Positions 56,830 through 64,000 of a stretch of DNA of 64,000 bases are shown one piece after another (position 1 is the first letter of the stretch; every line of letters begins with the position of its first letter). Source of the DNA: Planctomycetota bacterium (GTDB taxonomy: Bacteria > Planctomycetota > UBA1135 > GCA-002686595); NCBI GenBank assembly GCA_030746555.1, contig JASLMK010000027.1:1-64000 (forward strand), written 5' to 3'. The translations under genes were made by a program, and so were the position numbers. The notes under the pieces were generated by a model. It was not told the origin of the DNA, did no database searches, and was given only the letters and a program-made list of their open reading frames with translations.

Positions 56830-57762
56830 ATGATCGGCCTCACCGGCACCTCACGCCTCCTGAAGGCCTTGGGGGACGAGACGCGCCTGCGCATCCTGCA
56901 CCTCCTGGCCCAGGAGGAGCTGTCGGGCACCGACCTGATGGAGATCCTCAACGTCGGCCAGAGCCGCATCTCGACCCACCTCGCCCTGCTCAAGGAGGTC
57001 GGCCTGGTCAACGACCGGCGCGTCGGGCGCCGCACGCACCACTCGATCGCCCCCGGCCCCGCCGCGGGCCTTTGGGAGTCCGCCCTCGCCGCCGGGGGGC
57101 CGACCCCCGAGCTCGAGGCCGACCTCGCGGGGCTCGAGGAGCTGCGGGCGCGGCGCAAGGACGCCCGACGCGCCTACTTCGACCGGGTCGCGGCCACCTT
57201 CGGCGAGGAGCTGCTGCCCGGTCGCACCTGGGAGGGCCTGGCTCGCGCCCTCCTCGAGCTCGCGCCCCGCGGGCGCTACGTCGATTTGGGCATCGGCGAC
57301 GGCCTGCTCACCCTGATGCTGGCCGAGATCGCGGTTTCGGTCAGCGCCGTCGACATCTCGCCCGAGATGCTGGCCCAGCTCGCACGCCGGGCCGCAGAGA
57401 GGGGCATCGACAACATCGAGTGGATCGAAGCCGAGATCGAAGACCTGCCCATGCCCGACGCCTCCCACGACTGCGCGGTCCTCAGCCAGGCGCTCCACCA
57501 CGCGGTCGTCCCCCAACGGGCTCTGGAGGAGGCCCGGCGCGTACTCGTCCCAGGAGGCCGGGTGCTCGTCATCGACCTGTTGGCCCACGGCGAGGAGTGG
57601 GTCCGCGAGAAGCACCAGCACGCCCACCTCGGCTTCACCGAGGCCGCTCTGGCGGAGCTGTTGGACGCCGCGGGTTTCGAGGCCGTGCGCGTCCAGCGCG
57701 CCGCCCGCGACCCCCAACCCCCCCACTTCATGACCCTGGTCGCCACCGGTACCCGCACATGA
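56830..57762 (+). CDS. ArsR-family transcriptional regulator fused to SAM-dependent methyltransferase
   Basis: 310-residue fusion. Residues 1 to about 80 are a winged-helix ArsR domain (RLLKALGDETRLRILHLLAQ, GQSRISTHLALLKEVGLVND). From about 145 a class I methyltransferase follows: GRYVDLGIGDGLLTLMLAEI (SAM motif I), VSAVDISPEMLAQLARRAAE and DCAVLSQALHHAV. No metal-binding Cys pair is visible in the DNA-binding domain. It directly precedes metH with an ATGA overlap (57759). I infer that it senses SAM or S-adenosylhomocysteine and controls the methionine cycle, in the manner of the ArsR-family regulator SahR. ATG 56830 is chosen because the winged helix starts there; an upstream frame to 56704 crosses the palindrome. 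Confidence 0.82.
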   Translation: MIGLTGTSRLLKALGDETRLRILHLLAQEELSGTDLMEILNVGQSRISTHLALLKEVGLVNDRRVGRRTHHSIAPGPAAGLWESALAAGGPTPELEADLAGLEELRARRKDARRAYFDRVAATFGEELLPGRTWEGLARALLELAPRGRYVDLGIGDGLLTLMLAEIAVSVSAVDISPEMLAQLARRAAERGIDNIEWIEAEIEDLPMPDASHDCAVLSQALHHAVVPQRALEEARRVLVPGGRVLVIDLLAHGEEWVREKHQHAHLGFTEAALAELLDAAGFEAVRVQRAARDPQPPHFMTLVATGTRT

Positions 57763-60700
57763 CCGCCACGGACATCCTCTCCGTCCTCGATCGCCGCGTC
57801 CTCGTCACCGACGGCGCGATGGGCACGCAGATCCATGCCGCCGACCTCGACCTCGCGCGTGATTACCACGACCTCGAGAACTGCTGCGAGATCATCAACC
57901 TCACGCGGCCGGAGGTCATCCGCGACATCCACGAGGCCTTCCTCGCCGTGGGCTGCGACGCCGTCGAGACCAACACCTTCAGCGGCAGCGCCCTGGTCCT
58001 CGAGGAGTTCGGCCTCTCCGAGCGCACGCGTGAGATCAATCGTACCGCTGCGCTCATCGCCCGGGAGGCCGCGAGCGACCACTCCAGCGCCGATCACCCC
58101 CGCTTCGTCCTCGGCTCCATGGGGCCGGGCACGAAGCTGCCGACCCTGGGCCAGGCGAGCTACTCCCAGCTCAAGGCTTCCTATGTCGAGCAAGCCCTCG
58201 GGCTCGTCGACGGCGGCGTGGACGCGTTCCTGATCGAGACCTGCCAGGATCCCCTGCAGTGCAAGGCCGCGATCGGCGCGGCCCTCTCGGCCCGGGAGCG
58301 AGCGGGCAAGACCACGCACCTGTTCGTCAGCGTCACGATGGAGGCCACCGGGACGATGTTGGTCGGCACCGAGATGGCGGCCGCCCTCGCCCTGCTCGAG
58401 CCCTTCCCCATCGACGTCGTCAGCCTCAACTGCGCCACCGGGCCGCGCGAAATGGGCGAGCACGTCCGACTCCTCGGCCAGACCTGCACCAAGCGCATCG
58501 GCGTCTACCCCAACGCCGGCCTGCCTCAACTGGTCAACGGCCAGCCCTTCTACCCGCTCACGCCCGAGGAGCTGGCGGACTGGCTGCAGCGGTTCGTGGA
58601 GGAAGACGGCGTGAACCTGGTCGGCGGGTGCTGCGGAACGACGCCCAAGCACCTCGAAGCGGTCGTGCGCACCATCGGGGAGCGCTCACCGCGCCGGCGC
58701 GATGTGACCGCCACGCCCCAGGTGACGAGCGTCTACGGCGCCACCGCCCTGGAACAGGAATCCTCGGTCCTGCTCGTCGGCGAGCGGTCCAACGCCAACG
58801 GCAGCCGGGCCTTCCGCGGGCACCTGCTCGACGGGAACATCGACGCCATGGTCCAGATGGGCCGCGAACAAGTCCGAGACGGCAGTCACGTGCTGGACGT
58901 CTGTGCGGCCTACGTCGGCCGTGACGAACTCGAGGACATGACGCGGCTGATCGAGCGCTACCGCACGGATGTCTCCGTGCCGTTGATGATCGACAGCACC
59001 GACGAGGAGGTGCTGCGCGGTGCCTTGGAACTGTGCGGCGGGCGCTCGATCGTCAACTCCATCAACCTCGAGGACGGGCGCGAGCGCTGCGATCGCGTCC
59101 TACCCCTCGCCCGTGAGCACGGTGCGGCGGTCGTCGCTCTGACGATCGACGAGGACGGCATGGCCAAGACCGCCGATGACAAGGTCCGCATCGCGCGGCG
59201 CATCCACGACCTGTGTGTCGAAGAGCACGGCCTGCGCTCCCACGACCTGCTCTTCGACGTCCTGACCTTCACGATCTGCACGGGCAACGAGGACGACCGT
59301 CGGCTGGGTCTTGAGACGCTGGAGGGCATCCGCCGGGTGCGCAGTGAGCTCCCCGGATCCGGGCTGCTCTTGGGGCTCTCCAACATCTCCTTCGGCCTGA
59401 ATCCCGCGGCCCGCCACGTCCTCAACTCGGTCTTCTTGCACCACGCCCAAGAGGCCGGCTTGACCGCCGCCATCCTCCACTCCGGCCGCATCGAGCCCCT
59501 CCACCGCATCGACGAGCGCGTGCGCCGGGTGGCCGAGGATCTGATCTTCGATCGCCGCCGGGACGACTACGACCCCCTGGCGGAGTTCATGCGCCTGTTC
59601 GAGGGCGTCGATGTGAAGGCCCGCGCGGAGCGCAGCACCCCCTCGGACGTGTTCGAACGCCTGGAGTGGCGCATCGTCGAGGGCGAGCGCGATGGACTCG
59701 TCGAGGATCTCGACCTGGCCATGCGCTCGCGCGAGCCGCTGGAGATCATCAACAAGGTGCTGCTCGCCGGGATGGGTACCGTGGGCGACCTCTTCGGGCG
59801 CGGAGAGATCCAGCTGCCCTTCGTCCTGCAGTCGGCCGAGACGATGAAGCAGGCTGTGGCCCACCTCGAGCCGCACCTCGACCGCGTCGAGGGCGACACG
59901 CGCGGCAAGGTCGTCCTCGCCACCGTGCGCGGTGACGTGCACGACATCGGCAAGAACCTCGTCGACATCATCCTCTCGAACAACGGTTACACGGTCTACA
60001 ACATCGGCATCAAGCAGCCGATCCAGCACATCCTCGACGTCGTGCACGAGCACGACCCCGACGCGGTCGGGATGAGCGGGCTTTTGGTGAAGAGCACGGT
60101 CATCATGCGCGAGAACCTCGTGGAGATGAACAACCGCGGCGTCGCGCTGCCCGTCCTCCTCGGCGGAGCGGCCCTGACCCGAAAGTACGTCGAGGACGAC
60201 TGCCGGCGCGTCTACGAAGGTCCGTTGTACTATGCGCGCGACGCGTTCGAAGGCCTCGACACGATGGCGCGCATCGTCGCCGGCGAGGAACGTCCCGAGC
60301 CTTCGGGAGAGCTGGCAAGCCAACCGGCGGAGGCCGCCGCGAGCGCGGCGCGCGCCGTCGCGGAGGTGGGCGAGCGGCCCGAACCCCTCGAGGATCCGCT
60401 CCTGCCGTCGCGCCCCCGGCTCGCGCGTGACTTCACCTACCCCAAGCCGCCCTTCCTCGGACACCGGTTGATCGAGTCAATCCCGCTTCAGAGCGTGATG
60501 CCCTACATCAACGAGAAGACGCTCTTCCACTTCCAGTGGGGCTACCGGCGCAAGAACCGCTCGGTCGAAGAGCACCGCCGCTTCACCGAGGAGCACGTGC
60601 GTCCCATCTACCACGAGCTGATGCGGCGCTGCGCCGCCGAGGAGATCCTGCGACCCAAGGCCGCCTATGGCTACTGGCCGTGCGCTCCCGAGGGCGACGC

Positions 60701-61229
60701 ACTCGTGCTGTTCGACCCCGAGGGCTCGGGGCGGGAGGTCGCGCGCTTCGGCTTCCCGCGCCAGAGCGGCAAGAAGAACCTCTCTATCACCGACTTCTTC
60801 CACAGCGACAACGGAACGCTCGACACGGTGGCCCTGCAGGTCGTGACCGTAGGCCAACAGGCCTCCGACACGGCGCGGGCCTGGTTCGCGGAGGATCGCT
60901 ACCAGGACTACCTGCACCTGCACGGTCTCTCGGTCGAAGCCGCCGAAGGGCTCGCCGAGTACGTGCACCGGCAGATTCGGGGCGAGCTTGGAATCGCAGA
61001 CGAGGACGCCCGGGAGATGAGCCGCATCTTCAAGCAAGGCTACCGAGGCTCGCGCTTCTCCTTCGGCTATCCAGCCTGCCCGAACCTCGCGGACCAACAG
61101 CAGATCCTCGACCTGCTCCACGCCGGAGACGTCGGCATCAAGATGTCCGACGAGTTCCAGCTGTGGCCCGAGCAGTCGACCTCGGCCATCGTCGTCCACC
61201 ATCCCGAGGCGCGCTACTTCACGATCTGA
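57759..61229 (+). CDS. metH: Cobalamin-dependent methionine synthase
   Basis: Cytosolic enzyme transferring a methyl group from 5-methyltetrahydrofolate to homocysteine through cobalamin. At 1156 residues it has all modules in order. The homocysteine domain (1 to about 320) starts RVLVTDGAMGTQIHAADLDL and has zinc ligands VSLNCATG and GGCCGTTPKH. The pterin domain (about 335-600) contains VGERSNANGSRAFR. The cap and cobalamin domains follow (about 640-880, with the base-off motif DVHDIGKNLVDIIL), then the C-terminal reactivation domain (FSFGYPACPNLADQQQ, MSDEFQLWPEQSTSAIV). It is coupled by a four-base overlap to the ArsR/methyltransferase gene and followed 2 nt later by another methyltransferase. 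Confidence 0.97.
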   Translation: MTATDILSVLDRRVLVTDGAMGTQIHAADLDLARDYHDLENCCEIINLTRPEVIRDIHEAFLAVGCDAVETNTFSGSALVLEEFGLSERTREINRTAALIAREAASDHSSADHPRFVLGSMGPGTKLPTLGQASYSQLKASYVEQALGLVDGGVDAFLIETCQDPLQCKAAIGAALSARERAGKTTHLFVSVTMEATGTMLVGTEMAAALALLEPFPIDVVSLNCATGPREMGEHVRLLGQTCTKRIGVYPNAGLPQLVNGQPFYPLTPEELADWLQRFVEEDGVNLVGGCCGTTPKHLEAVVRTIGERSPRRRDVTATPQVTSVYGATALEQESSVLLVGERSNANGSRAFRGHLLDGNIDAMVQMGREQVRDGSHVLDVCAAYVGRDELEDMTRLIERYRTDVSVPLMIDSTDEEVLRGALELCGGRSIVNSINLEDGRERCDRVLPLAREHGAAVVALTIDEDGMAKTADDKVRIARRIHDLCVEEHGLRSHDLLFDVLTFTICTGNEDDRRLGLETLEGIRRVRSELPGSGLLLGLSNISFGLNPAARHVLNSVFLHHAQEAGLTAAILHSGRIEPLHRIDERVRRVAEDLIFDRRRDDYDPLAEFMRLFEGVDVKARAERSTPSDVFERLEWRIVEGERDGLVEDLDLAMRSREPLEIINKVLLAGMGTVGDLFGRGEIQLPFVLQSAETMKQAVAHLEPHLDRVEGDTRGKVVLATVRGDVHDIGKNLVDIILSNNGYTVYNIGIKQPIQHILDVVHEHDPDAVGMSGLLVKSTVIMRENLVEMNNRGVALPVLLGGAALTRKYVEDDCRRVYEGPLYYARDAFEGLDTMARIVAGEERPEPSGELASQPAEAAASAARAVAEVGERPEPLEDPLLPSRPRLARDFTYPKPPFLGHRLIESIPLQSVMPYINEKTLFHFQWGYRRKNRSVEEHRRFTEEHVRPIYHELMRRCAAEEILRPKAAYGYWPCAPEGDALVLFDPEGSGREVARFGFPRQSGKKNLSITDFFHSDNGTLDTVALQVVTVGQQASDTARAWFAEDRYQDYLHLHGLSVEAAEGLAEYVHRQIRGELGIADEDAREMSRIFKQGYRGSRFSFGYPACPNLADQQQILDLLHAGDVGIKMSDEFQLWPEQSTSAIVVHHPEARYFTI

Positions 61230-61231
61230 TC

Positions 61232-61891
61232 ATGCTCGAACGCATCCTCGAACCCGAGGCCATGGACACGCCGGCAGAGGCGGAGAGCTACGACTCCATG
61301 GACCACACCCAAGCCAATGCCGCCTTCGTGACGCGGCTCTTCGAGCTCGGCGCCAGTGGGCGCATGCTCGACATCGGCACCGGCCCCGGACACATGCCGC
61401 CGATGATCTGCGACCGCGATCCGGCCGCGACGATCGTCGGTGTGGACCTCGCGCACCAGATGATCCGCGCGGCCGAGCGAAACCTCACCCGCACGCCGCA
61501 CGGCACTCGCATCACCTACCGACACATGGACGCCAAGGAGCTCGCGTTCTCCGACGGCGAGTTCGACGCGGTCTACTCCAACACGATCCTGCACCACATC
61601 CCCGACCCGCGTCCCTTCCTGATGGAGGCGCGGCGCGTCCTGCGGCCGGGAGCAGTCTTGCTGGTGCGTGATCTCTTCCGTCCCGCCACCCACGAGCTCC
61701 TCGAGTCCCTCGTCGAGACCCACGCCGCGGGCTGCGACGACCGACAGCGCGGGCTGTTCGCCGACAGCCTGCACGCGGCCTTCACGCCCGAGGAACTGCG
61801 CGCCATCGCCGACGAGAGCGGCCTGGCCGACGCGAAGATCGTGATCGACACCGACCGCCACATGTCCCTCCAACTGCCGGCCGCCGGCTGA
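61232..61891 (+). CDS. SAM-dependent methyltransferase (class I)
   Basis: 219-residue methyltransferase, start ATG 61232 only 2 nt after metH. Motif I is ASGRMLDIGTGPGHMPPMIC, motif II TIVGVDLAHQMIRAAERNLT, and the post-I region FDAVYSNTILHHIPDPRPFL, then EARRVLRPGAVLLVRDLFRP. Substrate unknown. Close coupling to metH suggests it is expressed with the methyl-cycle genes, but the family is broad. Confidence 0.85.
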   Translation: MLERILEPEAMDTPAEAESYDSMDHTQANAAFVTRLFELGASGRMLDIGTGPGHMPPMICDRDPAATIVGVDLAHQMIRAAERNLTRTPHGTRITYRHMDAKELAFSDGEFDAVYSNTILHHIPDPRPFLMEARRVLRPGAVLLVRDLFRPATHELLESLVETHAAGCDDRQRGLFADSLHAAFTPEELRAIADESGLADAKIVIDTDRHMSLQLPAAG

Positions 61892-61906
61892 GGTCCCCGG
61901 CTGTCC

Positions 61907-63064
61907 ATGGAGGCTGGAGAGCGGAGCGAGCCCGGCGGGGAGCTGGCCCTGACCCTGGGTGGGGGCGGCGCCCGCGGAGCCTACCAGCTCGGCCTGCTGC
62001 GCCACCTCGCCCGTCGCTTCCCCGAACTCGAGGTCCCGATCCTGACCGGGGTCTCCGCTGGCGGGATCAACGCGGCGTTCCTGGCGAACCATACCGGCAC
62101 CTTCGTACAGAAGGTCGAGGCACTCCTGGAGTGGTGGCGCGCCATCACGGTCGATCAGGTCTTCCGGGTGGACGGGGCCTCGCTCCTCTCCCACGTGGTG
62201 CGCGGGCTCGCCCAGCTCTCCTGGTTCGGAGGCCGCCGGGGCTCCCAGCCGATCCGCGGCATGGTGGACACCGCGCCCCTGCGCAAGCTCCTCGAGCGCG
62301 GCCTCGCCGACGGCGCCCGGGGAGATCTGAGCGGCATCGAGAGCAACCTCACCCAGAGGGACCTGCGCGCCGTTGCCCTGACGACGACGCGCTACGACAC
62401 CGGACAGACCGTGGTCTGGACCCAGGGCCGGGACATCGCGCTGTGGAAGCGCCCGCAGCGGCTCGCCCGCGCAGGTGACCTGCGCGTCGAGCACGTCATG
62501 GCTTCCGCCGCCCTCCCCTGGCTCTTCCCCGCGGTGCGCATCGGCAAGAACTGGTACGGCGACGGCGGCGTTCGCCTGCACGCGCCCCTCGCGCCCGCCA
62601 TCCACCTGGGAGCGGACCGCATCTTGGCCATCTCCACCCGCTACGGCCGCAGCGACGCGGAGGTCGACCTCACCAAGACCGATCTCTACCCCGCCCCGGC
62701 CCAGGTTGCTGGCATCCTGCTCAACTCGATCTTCCTCGACCTTCTCGATCAGGACGCCCACAACCTCGAGCGAGTGAACTCCCTCCTCGCTCGCGTGCCC
62801 GAGGAGCAGCATGGAGACCTGCGCCCGATCGATCTGCTCGTCCTGCGCCCTTCCCTCGACCTGGGGAAGCTGGCCAACGAGTACGAGCCGTCCCTCCCGC
62901 CGCTGTTCCGGTTCCTGACCCGGCGCCTGGGCACGAAGGCGAGCCGCAACCAGGACCTCATGAGCCTGATCATGTTCCAGCCCGACTACATCGAACAGCT
63001 CATTGCGACCGGCGAGAGGGACGCCGAGGAGCGCGCCGAGGAGATCTCCCAGTTCCTGAGCTAG
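61907..63064 (+). CDS. Patatin-like phospholipase family protein
   Basis: 385-residue serine-hydrolase-like protein. The family oxyanion motif is LGGGGARGAYQLGLLRHLA near residue 17. The nucleophile is ILTGVSAGGINAAFLA (GxSxG). The catalytic Asp is in NWYGDGGVRLHAPLAPAIHL (DG-G). All three are present, so it should be an active acyl hydrolase. No signal peptide is visible. It ends with both its own and the convergent gene's stop codons inside one hairpin (63061-63076). It lies 15 nt downstream of the methyltransferase and may belong to the same transcript. Confidence 0.9.
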   Translation: MEAGERSEPGGELALTLGGGGARGAYQLGLLRHLARRFPELEVPILTGVSAGGINAAFLANHTGTFVQKVEALLEWWRAITVDQVFRVDGASLLSHVVRGLAQLSWFGGRRGSQPIRGMVDTAPLRKLLERGLADGARGDLSGIESNLTQRDLRAVALTTTRYDTGQTVVWTQGRDIALWKRPQRLARAGDLRVEHVMASAALPWLFPAVRIGKNWYGDGGVRLHAPLAPAIHLGADRILAISTRYGRSDAEVDLTKTDLYPAPAQVAGILLNSIFLDLLDQDAHNLERVNSLLARVPEEQHGDLRPIDLLVLRPSLDLGKLANEYEPSLPPLFRFLTRRLGTKASRNQDLMSLIMFQPDYIEQLIATGERDAEERAEEISQFLS

Positions 63065-63076
63065 CCGGGGGGCTAG
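63061..63076. terminator. Hairpin containing both convergent stop codons
   Basis: CTAGCC-GGGG-GGCTAG is a 6-bp perfect stem spanning the gap between the patatin and DUF3187 genes. Each arm contains one gene's TAG stop (63062-63064 on plus, 63073-63075 on minus). It may terminate both transcripts; no U-tract is present. Confidence 0.45.
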
Positions 63077-64000
63077 AACCCGCGGCGCCAGGCGGCGCGC
63101 AGGGTGAAGTCGGGCCCCGTGGCGGCGACCAGGTCCTCGTGGAAGCTGATGCAGAAGACGGAGTCGTCAGCGACGTCCCAGGCGACACCCAGGCCCAGGT
63201 CGAGGATCTCGCGGTCGATCTCCTCGAGCTCGATCGAAGTCACCATCGGTCCGCTCCAGATGAGCTGAGCGAGGAAGGAGACGGAGTCGTTCCAGGGGTA
63301 CTCGCCCCCCAGGTGTAGGTCGATCCCCTGTTCGAGCTCGTGCTCGACCGAGGAACGGAAGCCCTCCGGCTGGCCGGGCAGGCGCCACGCCGCACCGAAG
63401 GTGGCCGTCACGCGGCCGAGGTTCTTCTCCCCCACCAGCCCCAGGCCGAAGTCCCACGCTCCATTGCCGAATCCCGCCGACTCCGATCCGGTGGGAGCCT
63501 CCACGCCCACGCGCCAGGCCAGGGCCGGGGCGTGCCGGCCCTCCTCCTGGAAGCGCCTGGTGTAGACGACGGAGAGGTCCGCGAGGTCGAGGCGATCCTC
63601 CTCGAGGGAGTAGAGCTCCTCGTCCCCGTCGGAGAGCGTCATGCTCCACTGATCGTCCTCGACGTCACTCCGCCCGCCTCCGGGGAGGGAGAGCAGCTCG
63701 TGCCAGGACTCGATGAACGCGTCGAGGAAACCGCTGGTCGTGAACAGGATCGGTAGCTCGATCTCGAGATCGGCGCGGGGACCGAGGCCGTAGCGCACGC
63801 GGGGGACGACGCTCAACAGCTCACCGTCGAACGCCACGGCCTGCGCGCCCGCGTGTTCGACCTCCTCGATGCTGCTGTAGGAAACGCCTACGGCGAGCGC
63901 CCTGCTCCCGCGCGCGGTGGTCAGGGGACGACGGGGCCGCAGGGCAAGCTGGGTCAGGGCGAGGGGGTGCTGGTTGCGGACTGCGAGAGGACCGCGCAGG
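63073..64000 (-). CDS. DUF3187 family outer-membrane beta-barrel-like protein, partial (5' end outside window)
   Basis: The frame is open from the window edge, so the N-terminus and any signal peptide are missing. The visible 308 residues begin with a segment reading NQHPLALTQLALRPRR, typical of the start of mature DUF3187 proteins. They continue with beta-rich segments alternating polar and hydrophobic residues (YGLGPRADLEIELPILFTTS, VTATFGAAWRLPGQPEGFRS) and end in a terminal aromatic residue (AAWRRGF). This looks like an outer-membrane barrel of unknown transport role. GTG at 63837 is an internal codon, not a start. Confidence 0.8.
   Translation of the reverse strand, partial: LRGPLAVRNQHPLALTQLALRPRRPLTTARGSRALAVGVSYSSIEEVEHAGAQAVAFDGELLSVVPRVRYGLGPRADLEIELPILFTTSGFLDAFIESWHELLSLPGGGRSDVEDDQWSMTLSDGDEELYSLEEDRLDLADLSVVYTRRFQEEGRHAPALAWRVGVEAPTGSESAGFGNGAWDFGLGLVGEKNLGRVTATFGAAWRLPGQPEGFRSSVEHELEQGIDLHLGGEYPWNDSVSFLAQLIWSGPMVTSIELEEIDREILDLGLGVAWDVADDSVFCISFHEDLVAATGPDFTLRAAWRRGF

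Noticed and set aside
63073-63837. GTG at 63837 as the start of the DUF3187 gene
   Set aside because: The frame upstream to the window edge keeps family-like sequence (NQHPLALTQLALRPRR), so the gene continues beyond the window.
1-64000. CRISPR array, insertion sequence, phage or integron
   Set aside because: No regularly spaced direct repeats, transposase, integrase or terminal inverted repeats were seen on reading both strands.

Overview
The window is gene-dense, very GC-rich (about 70% G+C by eye) bacterial chromosome carrying about 54 genes, with no rRNA, tRNA, insertion sequence, phage or CRISPR array that I could recognise. The gene content suggests a deep-branching, high-GC member of the Planctomycetota: a DUF1800/DUF1501 pair, an SGNH hydrolase fused to an FGly-type sulfatase, a sulfatase-like/TPR lipoprotein, DUF1570, DUF309, DUF3187, many lipoproteins and a PKD-domain secreted protein. 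This is inference from gene families; no marker gene fixes the taxonomy.

Layout. 1-4373: phosphoglycerate mutase, an M48 lipoprotein protease, a glycogen-synthase-like GT5 enzyme with altered catalytic motifs, and a ROK sugar kinase. 4422-10840: five translationally coupled genes, an ABC-2 transporter (ATPase plus permease) followed by glycolate oxidase glcDEF. 10979-18540 (minus): a pair of unknown membrane-anchored proteins, 3-hydroxyacyl-CoA dehydrogenase, quinone-oxidoreductase-like enzyme, HEAT/VWA protein, 5'-nucleotidase and a glycosyltransferase. 18712-25259: an STT3-like membrane protein, uracil phosphoribosyltransferase coupled to an aminotransferase, a thioredoxin-fold/TPR protein and an unknown secreted protein. 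25327-29614 (minus): helix-hairpin-helix protein, ParA-like and FlhG/MinD-like ATPases, pyruvate kinase. 29768-37705: a 34-residue membrane peptide, a SelW-like selenoprotein, a large secreted metalloprotease, a Met-rich acidic protein, a DUF1570 peptidase-like protein and DUF309. 37702-42973 (minus): sulfatase, pyroglutamyl-peptidase-like protein, an ArsC-family selenoprotein, a trypsin/PDZ lipoprotein and a FAD oxidoreductase, probably co-transcribed. 43018-48419: PKD lipoprotein with a glycosidase-like domain, then DUF1800 and DUF1501. 48483-53906: sulfatase-like/TPR protein, AtuA family, AtuA-like small protein, phosphate acyltransferase, FKBP. 54038-56681: Cys-rich lipoprotein, Smr protein, lipoprotein, SGNH hydrolase. 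56830-64000: an ArsR/methyltransferase fusion preceded by a 30-bp palindrome, cobalamin-dependent methionine synthase, another methyltransferase, a patatin-like lipase, and the 3' part of a DUF3187 gene running off the right edge.

The most notable content is two selenoprotein genes, each interrupted by one in-frame TGA. A SelW/Rdx-like protein (CxxU, 29923-30144) and an ArsC/Spx-like protein (UxxC, 39939-40289) both lie on the minus strand. Both have good ribosome binding sites and a hairpin whose 5-nt, G-starting apical loop begins exactly 21 nt after the TGA, the arrangement expected of bacterial SECIS elements. Ordinary gene calling would truncate or miss both. The organism should therefore encode SelA, SelB, SelD and tRNA-Sec elsewhere.

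A second recurring pattern is a TANNNT hexamer 5-9 nt upstream of the start codon of about ten promoter-proximal genes, most without a Shine-Dalgarno sequence. This suggests frequent leaderless transcription, while genes inside operons mostly overlap by 1-4 bases.
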